From NCBI RefSeq assembly GCF_027853915.1, contig NZ_JAQGLA010000067.1, positions 1 to 44,853 of the forward strand: a DNA stretch of 44,853 bases. Reading direction: 5' to 3'. Positions 25,485 to 33,053 of the stretch are shown here, one piece after another. The position numbers were made by a program, and so were the translations under genes. The notes under the pieces were generated by a model, which was not told the origin of the DNA, searched no databases, and worked only from the letters and a program-made list of their open reading frames with translations. Each line of letters starts with the position of its first letter. The stretch's first letter is position 1. Source of the stretch: Saccharopolyspora oryzae (lineage in GTDB: Bacteria > Actinomycetota > Actinomycetes > Mycobacteriales > Pseudonocardiaceae).

Positions 25485-26384
25485 TCACGCGAGTCGTAGG
25501 CGGGGGCCGAGGTCTCGGGCGAGGCTCGTGGTCAGGGAGCGGAATTTCCGTACCGCTGGGTTGCGGTCGTCCGCGCGGGTGGCCAGGACGCTGTGATCGG
25601 GCGGTGCGTCGATCACCGGGATGCAGACCGTGCCCGGCCACGGGTAGTAGCGCTGGAAGGACTCCAGCGCCGATCCGGCGCCGCGGCCGGCGGCAGCGGT
25701 GGTCAGGACCTCGTGCGGCGTCACCGCGTGGGACCTGCTGCGGTTCGGGGACAGGCCGCCGAGGGCGTCGGCGAAGTAGAGGTAGTCGCTGAACTGGCGC
25801 GGGGTGTGCTCGGGGAGGCTGATGAAGGGCAGTTCGAGCACGTCGTCCAGGCGCACGGCCGGGGCGTCGGCCAGCTCCCACGACGCGGGCACGACGATGA
25901 TGCGCCGCTCGGTGGTCACCACGTCCACGGCGATCCGCTCGTCCTCCGGGGCGGGTCGCACGAACGCCACGTCGACCCGGTGCTGCACCAGCGCAGAGAC
26001 GTGCTCGGTGAAGTCCAGCGCGACGAACTCGACCGAGACTTCGGGGCAGGCCCGCTGGAACGCCTGCACCGCAGCGGGCGTCAGCTCGGCGGAGCCGTTG
26101 CTCATGACGCCTACCCGGAGCGTTCGCTCCGACGGAGCGTCGGCCACGTCCTCGATCGCTGCGTCCAGCGCGGCCAGCAGGGATCGCGCGTGCCCGACGA
26201 ACCGCTCGCCGGCCGGGGTGAGGCGCACGGGCGCGCGGTCCAGGAGCTGGGCGCCGAGGTCGTGCTCCAGCTGCTTGATGTGCGCGGTGACGGACGCGGG
26301 CGACCGGAACAGCCGCTCGGCGGCCTTGCCGAAATGTCCTTCCTCCGCGACCGCCAGGAAGGACGTCAACCGACGCAGGTCCAT
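25485..26384 (-). CDS. LysR-family transcriptional regulator
   Basis: A 299-residue regulator. The N-terminal winged helix (MDLRRLTSFLAVAEEGHFGKAAERLFRSPASVTAHIKQLEHDLGAQLLDR) is unmistakable, followed by the two-lobed periplasmic-binding-like effector domain (about 90-295). It is divergent from the MFS gene at 26514 across 129 bp, so regulation of that transporter is the simplest inference. ATG at 26384. Its 3' end reaches to within 15 nt of element copy D. Confidence 0.92.
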   Translation of the reverse strand: MDLRRLTSFLAVAEEGHFGKAAERLFRSPASVTAHIKQLEHDLGAQLLDRAPVRLTPAGERFVGHARSLLAALDAAIEDVADAPSERTLRVGVMSNGSAELTPAAVQAFQRACPEVSVEFVALDFTEHVSALVQHRVDVAFVRPAPEDERIAVDVVTTERRIIVVPASWELADAPAVRLDDVLELPFISLPEHTPRQFSDYLYFADALGGLSPNRSRSHAVTPHEVLTTAAAGRGAGSALESFQRYYPWPGTVCIPVIDAPPDHSVLATRADDRNPAVRKFRSLTTSLARDLGPRLRLA

Positions 26385-26513
26385 ACCCGCAGCGTACGAA
26401 GCTCGGGAAGCTCTGGCGCCCGCTGAGCTCGCGAGAGGCGGAGATCACTGCCGCGTTCACGAAACCTGAACGGCCGGTGCGGTGCCGGTTCCCGGCGGCA
26501 TAGAACGACTGCT

Positions 26514-27740
26514 GTGCAGAAGAAGTGGTTGTCCGCCGCGTTCCTGTTGACCGCCGCGGGGTGGGGAGCGAACCAGTTCTCGCCGCTGCTCGGCGCGTAC
26601 CAGCGCGACCTGGGGCTGTCGGCTCAGGCGACGACGGGTCTGCTCGCGCTCTACGTGGCCGGTCTGCTGCCGGGCCTGCTGTTCGGCGGCCCGCTGGGAG
26701 ACCGCCGGGGTCGGCGCCCCGTCGTTCTCGGCGCGGTCCTGGTCAACGCCGTGGCGACCGTCGCGCTCATGATCGGTGTCGGCGGGGCGTTCTGGCTGGC
26801 GGTGGGCCGGCTGCTGACCGGGTTGAGCACGGGCGCGGCCTTGGCCGCGGGCAGTGCTTGGGTCCGGGAGCTGTCCCACCCGCCGTTCGGCACCGCGGTC
26901 GAGGACGGCGCTGGCGCCCGCCGGGCCGGGGTGATGCTGTCAATGGGGTTCAGCATCAGCGGTCTGGTGTCCGCGCTGATCGCGCAGTGGGGTCCGCATC
27001 CGCTGGTCATCGCGTACGTGCCGCATCTCCTGCTGTCGGCGGCCGGTTCGGGGCTCGCGCTGTCGTGCCCGGAGACGCGCTCCGCGGGGGCCGAGTCCGG
27101 GGGACTCGGCAGCGCGCTCCGGGATCGGCGGTTCCGGCGGCTCGTGCTGCCGGTCGCGCCGTGGGTGTTCGTCGGGCCGACGATCTCGTTCGGGACGTTG
27201 CCCGGTTTGGTGACCAGCGAGCTGCACGGTTTCGACATCGCCTACGCCGGGATCGCCGCGCTGATCACGCCGGGCTTCGGGGCCGTCGTGCAGCCGATCG
27301 CCCGTCGGGTCGCCCAGCGCGGCGAGCGGATTCCCGCCGTCGTCGGCCTCCTCGGCTTGGCGGCCGGGCTCGGGCTGGCCGCGGTGTCGGTGACGTGGGT
27401 GCTGCCGTGGCTGGCGCTGCTGGCCTGCCTGCTGATGGGCGGCGGTTACGGGTTCTGCGTGACCTTCTGCTTGACCGTGGTCGGCCGGATCGCCGGACCA
27501 GCCGCGCTGGCCCGGCTCACCGCGGTGTTCTGGTGCATCGCCTACCTGGGCTTCTGCACGCCGTTCGTGATCAGCCTGCTCGCCCCGGTGGCCTCGGCGG
27601 GGGTGCTGCTGCTGGTGCTGGTCGGCCTCGCGCTGGTCACCTGCGCGGTGGTGTCAGCCGGCGACCAGCCCGATCGAGATGGTGAGGAACGCCGCCGCGC
27701 TGATCATGTCCAGCGACTTCGCGACGCGGGGGTTCTTTAG
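26514..27740 (+). CDS. MFS transporter
   Basis: A 408-residue major facilitator with 12 predicted membrane segments. The loop after the second helix has GGPLGDRRGRRPVVL, the classic MFS motif between helices 2 and 3, and WGANQFSPLLGAYQRDLGLS opens the protein. It looks like a drug or metabolite exporter; substrate unknown. The GTG start at 26514 has no strong ribosome binding site. The last 87 nt overlap the convergent LysE gene, and the encoded hydrophilic tail (DQPDRDGEERRRADHVQRLRD) is probably a by-product of that overlap. Likely controlled by the divergent LysR. Confidence 0.85.
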   Translation: MQKKWLSAAFLLTAAGWGANQFSPLLGAYQRDLGLSAQATTGLLALYVAGLLPGLLFGGPLGDRRGRRPVVLGAVLVNAVATVALMIGVGGAFWLAVGRLLTGLSTGAALAAGSAWVRELSHPPFGTAVEDGAGARRAGVMLSMGFSISGLVSALIAQWGPHPLVIAYVPHLLLSAAGSGLALSCPETRSAGAESGGLGSALRDRRFRRLVLPVAPWVFVGPTISFGTLPGLVTSELHGFDIAYAGIAALITPGFGAVVQPIARRVAQRGERIPAVVGLLGLAAGLGLAAVSVTWVLPWLALLACLLMGGGYGFCVTFCLTVVGRIAGPAALARLTAVFWCIAYLGFCTPFVISLLAPVASAGVLLLVLVGLALVTCAVVSAGDQPDRDGEERRRADHVQRLRDAGVL

Positions 27741-28286
27741 CCGGTCGGCGATCTTGGCGGCGCCGAGCACCATCGAGGCCTCCCAGATCAGGGCCAGCAC
27801 CAGGAAGACCACGCCGAGCATCACCAGCTGCAGCGCGGGCTGCGCGGCCGAACCCACGAACTGCGGCAGGAACGCGAGGCTGAACAGCAGCATCTTCGGG
27901 TTGGTGAGGTTGCTGAACAGACCGCGCAGGAAGGGGTTGGAGTTGTCGACGGGCGGCCCGGTGAGCGCGCCGTCGGCGGTCTCCTTCCTGGTCAGCCACA
28001 GCCCGCGCAGGATCATCGCGGCCAGGTAGACCAGGTAGGCGGCGCCGACCCACTTCAACGCGGACAGCACGGCGGGGCGGCTGGTGATCAGGGCGCCGAG
28101 CCCGGAGATCACCAGCGCCACCTGCAGGATGCTCGCGGTGTGGATCCCGGCGAGCGCGAGCATGCCGGCCCGGCGGCCGCGGTTCAGCGAGGTCCGCAGC
28201 AGCAGGAAGACGTCGACGCCGGGGGTGAGCACGACCACCACGCTCGCCACCAGGAAGGCGGGCAACGGGGTCAGGTCCACGAGCAC
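27654..28286 (-). CDS. LysE/RhtB-family amino-acid exporter
   Basis: A 210-residue membrane protein with six predicted segments. The N-terminal PLPAFLVASVVVVLTPGVDVFLLLRTSL (family normally TPGP), ALKWVGAAYLVYLAAMILR and NLTNPKMLLFSLAFLPQFV are family signatures. It would export an amino acid or small metabolite. The GTG at 28286 (VLVDLTPLP) is preceded by AAGGAGG with 4-nt spacing, better supported than an upstream ATG at 28322. Convergent overlap with the MFS gene. Confidence 0.9.
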   Translation of the reverse strand: MLVDLTPLPAFLVASVVVVLTPGVDVFLLLRTSLNRGRRAGMLALAGIHTASILQVALVISGLGALITSRPAVLSALKWVGAAYLVYLAAMILRGLWLTRKETADGALTGPPVDNSNPFLRGLFSNLTNPKMLLFSLAFLPQFVGSAAQPALQLVMLGVVFLVLALIWEASMVLGAAKIADRLKNPRVAKSLDMISAAAFLTISIGLVAG

Positions 28287-28571
28287 GGTTCCTCCTTCGC
28301 GACAGCGCACAGCACTGATCACTTGATCGGGTTGGATCTGTCACCTGGTCAGGCACAGTTCACGGACCCGTGCGCAGAGACGCTTCGGATCCGTGTCGAC
28401 AGGGGAAGGATGAGCAGCTGTCATCGTCGACGCGCTCAGTAAAATTTCCCGGCGTAATCCATCTTAACGAAATATTTTCCTGGTGCCGTGTGAGTTGCGC
28501 CTCGTGATGTTCCGGTATCCGGGTGACTACGGTGTGCCGTCGGCAAGATCCGCGACAGTGGGAGGCGCGAC

Positions 28572-29378
28572 GTGGCGCGTGGCAGGACCGGAACCGCAGT
28601 GCTGCGGCTCGTGATCACCGGCGCAGTGGTGGCGCTGGCCGGAACGAACCCCGCGACGGCGAGCGCGGCGGAAGAACCGCAGGCGCGCGTGCTAGGTGGC
28701 TCCGAGGCCACGACGGCGGAGGCCCCGTGGGCGGTGGCCCTGACCGACGAGTACGGCCGGCAGTTCTGCGGCGGCACGCTGGTGACGCCGATCAAGGTCG
28801 TCACGGCCGCGCACTGCACGGTCGAACCGCTCACCGGCGGTCAGCGCGACCCGCAGCAGGTGCGCGCGATCTCGGGCCGCACCGACCTGACCGCCGAGGA
28901 CGGCGCGGTCGCGGAGGTGGACCGGATCTGGGTGCACCCGGGTTTCCGCGGCTACACCACCGGTGACGACCTCGCGGTCCTGACGCTGCGCGAGCCGATG
29001 TCGCAGAAGCAGCTGCCGGTGGTCGACCAGGGCGACACCGAGCACTACCGGCCCGGCACGGTCGGCCGCGTCTACGGCTGGGGCAAGACCAGCGAGCAGG
29101 GCTCGCCGTCGACGACCCTGCGCTCGGTGGACGTCCCGATCACGACCGACGACGCGTGCCGCAGCGCCTACTCGAACTACGACCCGCGCAGCATGTTCTG
29201 CGCCGGAGTCCCGGAAGGCGGCCGCGACGCCTGCGCCGGGGACTCGGGCGGCCCGATCGTGGCGGACAACCGCCTGATCGGGGTCGTCTCCTACGGCACC
29301 GGCTGCGGTCGCCCGAACACCCCGGGCGTCTACACCCGCCTGTCCAGCTACGCGAACGAGCTCGCCGCGCAGCTCTGA
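28572..29378 (+). CDS. Secreted trypsin-like serine protease, second paralogue
   Basis: A 268-residue secreted S1 protease. Signal peptide about 1-32 (ending TASAAE), mature start VLGG at 40-43, triad His81 (TAAHC), Asp133 (DDLAVL) and Ser225 (GDSGGP), with Asp219 giving trypsin specificity. The GTG start follows GTGGGAGG. It resembles the protease at 24403 along its whole length (FCGGT, GWGKTSE against GWGATAE, CGRPNTPGVYTR against CARPNAPGIYTR), so it is a nearby duplication. The 285-bp gap before it is AT-richer than the surroundings, as before the first copy, and shows no gene. Confidence 0.94.
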   Translation: MARGRTGTAVLRLVITGAVVALAGTNPATASAAEEPQARVLGGSEATTAEAPWAVALTDEYGRQFCGGTLVTPIKVVTAAHCTVEPLTGGQRDPQQVRAISGRTDLTAEDGAVAEVDRIWVHPGFRGYTTGDDLAVLTLREPMSQKQLPVVDQGDTEHYRPGTVGRVYGWGKTSEQGSPSTTLRSVDVPITTDDACRSAYSNYDPRSMFCAGVPEGGRDACAGDSGGPIVADNRLIGVVSYGTGCGRPNTPGVYTRLSSYANELAAQL

Positions 29379-29384
29379 CCCGCC

Positions 29385-29423
29385 GGACCGCCGCCCGGCC
29401 CGTGCCGGCCGAGCGGCGGTTCC
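29385..29423 (+). terminator. Hairpin after the second trypsin
   Basis: GGACCGCCGC (29385-29394) pairs with 29413-29423 with a single bulged T; the loop contains CCGGCC/GGCCGG pairing. It begins 6 nt after the stop and has no T-run. Confidence 0.55.
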
Positions 29424-29529
29424 GCCGGTCCGCGAAACGAGACGCCGGAGTTCCGGGAAGAGTGTTGTTGGCTACTCCCGGTGCAGGTGAATGCGGGTTT
29501 CGCGACCCAGTTGTGATATCCAAGTAGGG

Positions 29530-29997
29530 ATGACCCTGCAGCCGCTCGCGACCGCCGTCCACCGCGCCTACACCGCGGACCTGGACGCCGAGGACTTCTA
29601 CCGGATGTTGCGCCTGCGCGTCGACGTGTTCGTCGTCGAGCAGGAATGCGCCTACCCGGAGCTGGACGGTCGCGATCTGGAGGACTCCACCCGGCACTTC
29701 TGGATCGACTCCGCCGACGGTTACGTGCTGGGTTACCTGCGGCTGCTCGAAGACCCCGACGGCGTGTTCCGGATCGGCCGGGTGTGCACCGCCAAGTCCG
29801 CGCGCGGGATGGGGCTGGGCCGCAAGCTGATGCGCGCCGCCGTCGCCGAGGTTCAGCACGCGCCCGCGGTGCTCGCCGCCCAGGTCTACGCGAAGGACTT
29901 CTACGCCTCCTTCGGCTTCGTCGAGGACGGGGACGAGTACCTCGAGGACGGCATCCCGCACGTCGACATGCGCCGCGAGCCGCGCCGCCGGGCGTGA
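29530..29997 (+). CDS. GNAT acetyltransferase, ElaA family
   Basis: A 155-residue acetyltransferase of the ElaA branch: LRLRVDVFVVEQECAYPELDGRDLEDSTRHFW is the ElaA signature, and IGRVCTAKSARGMGLGRKLM the acetyl-CoA motif. Substrate unknown. ATG at 29530 is preferred over an in-frame GTG 13 codons upstream, whose residues lack family resemblance. The GATATC stretch at 29515-29520 sits about where a -10 of a short-leader mRNA would be. M. tuberculosis has an ElaA-type gene (Rv2851c) next to its chelatase gene, as here. Confidence 0.88.
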   Translation: MTLQPLATAVHRAYTADLDAEDFYRMLRLRVDVFVVEQECAYPELDGRDLEDSTRHFWIDSADGYVLGYLRLLEDPDGVFRIGRVCTAKSARGMGLGRKLMRAAVAEVQHAPAVLAAQVYAKDFYASFGFVEDGDEYLEDGIPHVDMRREPRRRA

Positions 29998-30077
29998 TCG
30001 GCGCTACTCCGAGCTTGACCCCGCGTGATCGGGGTGTCACGCTCCACCGCGTTCAGCAACGACGTGGAGGAGCCGGA

Positions 30078-30206
30078 ATGGGCGCATCGGTCGGCGTTTT
30101 CGCCGCGCTGCGCGCCGTCGCGCTCCCACCGGACCCGGCGCTTCGCGGCCGGGTCAACCGCGCGCACCCCTTCTGCCGGTCCCGGACCGGCCCCGACGCC
30201 GCCTGA
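30078..30206 (+). CDS. Small open reading frame, 42 residues, uncertain
   Basis: The frame starts with ATG preceded by GTGGAGGAGCCGGA, a good ribosome binding site, and encodes MGASVGVFAALRAV followed by a basic, Pro-rich part (PPDPALRGRVNRAHPFCRSR). It lies alone in the 380-bp gap between the ElaA gene and the MFS gene at 30379. It could be a leader peptide or a small protein; codon composition alone cannot decide in DNA this rich in GC. No homologue known to me. Confidence 0.3.
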   Translation: MGASVGVFAALRAVALPPDPALRGRVNRAHPFCRSRTGPDAA

Positions 30207-30378
30207 GCCTGTCCTGGCCCAGGTGGCGCGCCTGCGCGCTCCCTCATCCGCGAGCGATCTCTGACCTGCTCGCGCTCTTCTTTCCACCTCACCGGGACAG
30301 CCGAACCACCGGCGCGATCCCGGTTGCACGTGCGTTCGCGCCGGTTCGCGCACACCGCCGTGCACTAGGAGGAGAACC

Positions 30379-31629
30379 ATGTCCGCACCGCCGCTTCTGG
30401 AACGGATCGGCATTCCACCAACGTTGAAGTGGGGCTTCGCCGGCCTGCTGGTCTTCATGATCGGCGACGGCGTGGAAACCGGGTACCTGTCGGCGTTCCT
30501 GGTCGAGGAGCAGGGCTTCAGCGAAGGCCGCGTCGCCCTGGTCTTCACCATCTACGGCATCACCGCGGCCGCCGCGTACTGGTTCTCGGCGGCGCTGTCG
30601 GACATCTGGGGCCCGCGCCGGGTGATGTTCCTGGGCGCGGGGATCTGGATCGCCTTCCACGTGCTGTTCGTGGCCGGCGGGATCATGGCGCACAACTACC
30701 CGCTGCTGCTGGTCAGCTATGCGATCCGCGGGTTCGGGTACCCGCTGTTCGGCTACGCCTTCCTGGTGTGGATCACGGCGAGCACCGAGACCCGGCGGCT
30801 GGGCACCGCGGCCGGGTGGTTCTGGTTCGCCTACAGCGCCGGGTTCGCCGCGCTCGGCCCGCAGCTGGCCAACCTCGCGATCCCGCTGATCGGCCAGCTG
30901 GGCACCCTGTGGCTCGGGCTGGTGGTGATCGTCGCCGGCGCGCTGCTGATGCTGCTGGTGCGCGACCCGAACGGGGACCGGCCGACGTCGGCGGTCGACG
31001 AGAAACCGCTGCGCAGCCTGCTGGCCGGGCTGACGATCCTGTGGCAGCGGCCGCGGATGTCCGCCGGGATGCTGGTGCGGATGATCAACAGCATCCCGCA
31101 GTACGGGTTCATCGTCTTCATGCCGATCTTCTACACCCGCGAACTCGGGTTCACGCTGTCGCAGTGGCTGACGGTCTCGTCGGTGATGTTCGTCAGCAAC
31201 ATCTTCTTCAACCTGGTCAGCGGCATCCTCGGGGACCGCTTCGGGTTCGCGGTGGTGGTGCGCTGGATGGGCGGTGCCGGCTGCGCGGTGACCACGCTGC
31301 TGTTCCACTACCTGCCGCTGACCACGCACAGCTACGCCGCCGCGCTGATCACCTCGGTGCTCTACGGCGCGACGCTGGCCGGGTTCGTGCCGATGTCCGC
31401 GCTGATGCCGACCATGGCCCCCGACCGGCGGGGCGCGGCGATGGCCGCGTTGAACCTCGGTGCCGGCTTGGCCACCGCTGTCGGCCCGGCGATCGTCGGG
31501 ATCACGCTGCCGCTGTTCGGCGTCGGCGGCGTGATGTGGGTCTTCGCCGCGCTCTACGTGGTCGCGGCACTGCTCACGCTGGTGCTCAAGGTGCCGAACT
31601 CGCAGGCCGCTGAGCAGATCAGGGCCTGA
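30379..31629 (+). CDS. MFS transporter, polyol/sugar type
   Basis: A 416-residue major facilitator with 12 predicted segments. GFAGLLVFMIGDGVETGYLSAFLVEEQGFSEG and YAIRGFGYPLFGYAFLVW resemble the RbtT/DalT group of pentitol permeases, which is a tentative assignment. ATG at 30379 follows AGGAGGAG. The TIM-barrel isomerase begins 53 nt downstream on the same strand, so uptake and first conversion of one sugar or polyol are probably encoded together. Confidence 0.87.
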   Translation: MSAPPLLERIGIPPTLKWGFAGLLVFMIGDGVETGYLSAFLVEEQGFSEGRVALVFTIYGITAAAAYWFSAALSDIWGPRRVMFLGAGIWIAFHVLFVAGGIMAHNYPLLLVSYAIRGFGYPLFGYAFLVWITASTETRRLGTAAGWFWFAYSAGFAALGPQLANLAIPLIGQLGTLWLGLVVIVAGALLMLLVRDPNGDRPTSAVDEKPLRSLLAGLTILWQRPRMSAGMLVRMINSIPQYGFIVFMPIFYTRELGFTLSQWLTVSSVMFVSNIFFNLVSGILGDRFGFAVVVRWMGGAGCAVTTLLFHYLPLTTHSYAAALITSVLYGATLAGFVPMSALMPTMAPDRRGAAMAALNLGAGLATAVGPAIVGITLPLFGVGGVMWVFAALYVVAALLTLVLKVPNSQAAEQIRA

Positions 31630-31682
31630 TTTCGTCCGCAGCCGCGGGCGCGGGCGCTCGCGGGATTCGAGAGGAGTGGCAA

Positions 31683-32543
31683 GTGAACCTGATCGGAATC
31701 CACGCCGGGGTGTGGGTCGGCGGTTGGAGCCCGGAGGAGACCCGGCTCGCGCTGGGCAAGGCGAAGGAGACCGGCTACGACCTGATCGAGCTGACCGCGA
31801 CGGACTTCTCGGCGATCGACACCGACCTGGTGCGGCAGCTGCTCGACGAGCACGGGCTGGCGGCTTCGGCATCGCTCGGGCTGACCTTCGACGCCGACGT
31901 CAACAACGACGACCCGGCGGTCGTGCAGCGCGGGCGGGACAAGCTCGGCGGCGCGCTCGACCTGGTGCACCGGATCGGATCGAAGCACCTGGTCGGCGCC
32001 CTGTACTCGACGCTCGGCAAGTACCCGGCGGCGGCCACGCCGCAGGCGCGGGCCAACGCCGTCGCCGCGATCCGCGACCTGGCGGCGCAGGCCGCCGACC
32101 TCGGCATCGCGCTGGGCCTGGAGATCCTCAACCGGTACGAGACGAACCTGCTCAACACCACCCGGCAGGCGCTGGAATTCCTCGACGACGTCGGCGCGGA
32201 CAACGTCACCGTCCACCTCGACACGTACCACATGAACATCGAGGAGCCGGATTTCGTTCGGCCGGTGCAGGAGGCCGGAGAGCGGCTCGGGTACGTGCAC
32301 GTCGGGGAGAGCCACCGCGGCTACCTCGGGTCGGGCACGATCGACTTCCCGGCGTTCTTCCGCGCGCTGGTGGACATCGGCTACACCGGGCCGATCACCT
32401 TCGAGAGCTTCTCCTCGGCGGTGGTGGACCCGGCGCTGTCGGACACCCTCGCGGTGTGGCGGAACCTCTGGGACGACAACGAGGACCTCGCCCGGCACGC
32501 CCACCGCTTCATCACCGACGGGCTGCACTCCGCGCGGAGATGA
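31683..32543 (+). CDS. Sugar phosphate isomerase/epimerase (TIM barrel, tagatose 3-epimerase type)
   Basis: A 286-residue xylose-isomerase-like TIM barrel. The metal-binding residues of D-tagatose/D-psicose 3-epimerase relatives are visible: Glu in LGLEILNRYETNLLNT, Asp and His in VHLDTYHMNIEE, His in VHVGESHRGYLGSGTIDF, Glu in PITFESFSS. It would epimerise a ketose at C3; the exact substrate is open. GTG start at 31683 with GAGAGGAG upstream. Cotranscribed with the MFS gene before it. Dispersed element copy E begins 3 nt after the stop. Confidence 0.87.
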   Translation: MNLIGIHAGVWVGGWSPEETRLALGKAKETGYDLIELTATDFSAIDTDLVRQLLDEHGLAASASLGLTFDADVNNDDPAVVQRGRDKLGGALDLVHRIGSKHLVGALYSTLGKYPAAATPQARANAVAAIRDLAAQAADLGIALGLEILNRYETNLLNTTRQALEFLDDVGADNVTVHLDTYHMNIEEPDFVRPVQEAGERLGYVHVGESHRGYLGSGTIDFPAFFRALVDIGYTGPITFESFSSAVVDPALSDTLAVWRNLWDDNEDLARHAHRFITDGLHSARR

Positions 32544-32546
32544 GGC

Positions 32547-32722
32547 TTTCCAGGCTCTTTTTGCGTGGCGGTGCGGGTGGCGGAACCTCAGACGCCGCCT
32601 GGCTGCGGGATCCCGTTTTTATGTATGCCAATACACGGCAAACGGGCTGTCCTCGCCAGGCGACGTCTGAGAACCCGCGGCGGTGCGGGTTGCGAGGGTG
32701 GGTTATGCGCCTGCGGCGCATG
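32547..32722 (-). repeat. Dispersed structured element, copy E
   Basis: Helices: GCGGGT (32573-32578) with ACCCGC (32673-32678); CTCAGACGCCGCCTGG (32587-32602) with 32656-32671, one C-A; CCCGTTT (32612-32618) with AAACGGG (32640-32646); TGTAT/ATACA (32622-32635); terminal hairpin ATGCGCC (32705-32711) with GGCGCAT (32715-32721). The left border TTTCCAGGCTC is shared with copy D. Unlike A, B and D it lacks the ATCAAAGGC tail after the last hairpin. Confidence 0.85.
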
Positions 32723-32854
32723 CGACTGTCGCCGCGCGGCGCCGGTTGCCCTTCGCGGTTGCGGGAGCCGGACGGGATCGAGGTAGTGGCGCAGGTCTCG
32801 ACGGGGCGGCGGAAGGTTGGTCCGCCGCCCCGGTTCTGCGACGATGCTCCATGA

Positions 32855-33010
32855 TCCGAATGCAAGGGGTGCGGCAGGAAGCCGGTGCGAGTCCGGCACG
32901 GTCGGCGCCACTGTGACCGGGGAGCGGCCCTCCCCCGAGAGCCACCGGGGAGACCTGGGAAGGCCGGAGGGGCGCGGTGATCCGGGAGTCAGGACACTGC
33001 GATCCCTTGT
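32855..33010 (+). ncRNA. Cobalamin riboswitch
   Basis: The conserved core is present: GGAAGCCGGTGCGAGTCCGG (32878-32897), then CACGG, GCGCCACTGTGAC (32905-32917), and the B12 box GAGTCAGGACACTGC (32986-33000). The sequences between form GC-rich stems as expected. It lies about 45 nt before the chelatase start and would reduce that gene's expression when adenosylcobalamin is plentiful. Borders are approximate. Confidence 0.92.
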
Positions 33011-33053
33011 TCCCGCCACCGGGGCGTCCGCACCCCGAGGAAGGAACACCGGC

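Noticed and set aside
8251..32722. CRISPR array or insertion-sequence ends for the dispersed repeats
   Set aside because: Copies are kilobases apart without spacers, no transposase is nearby, and the ends are not inverted repeats of each other.
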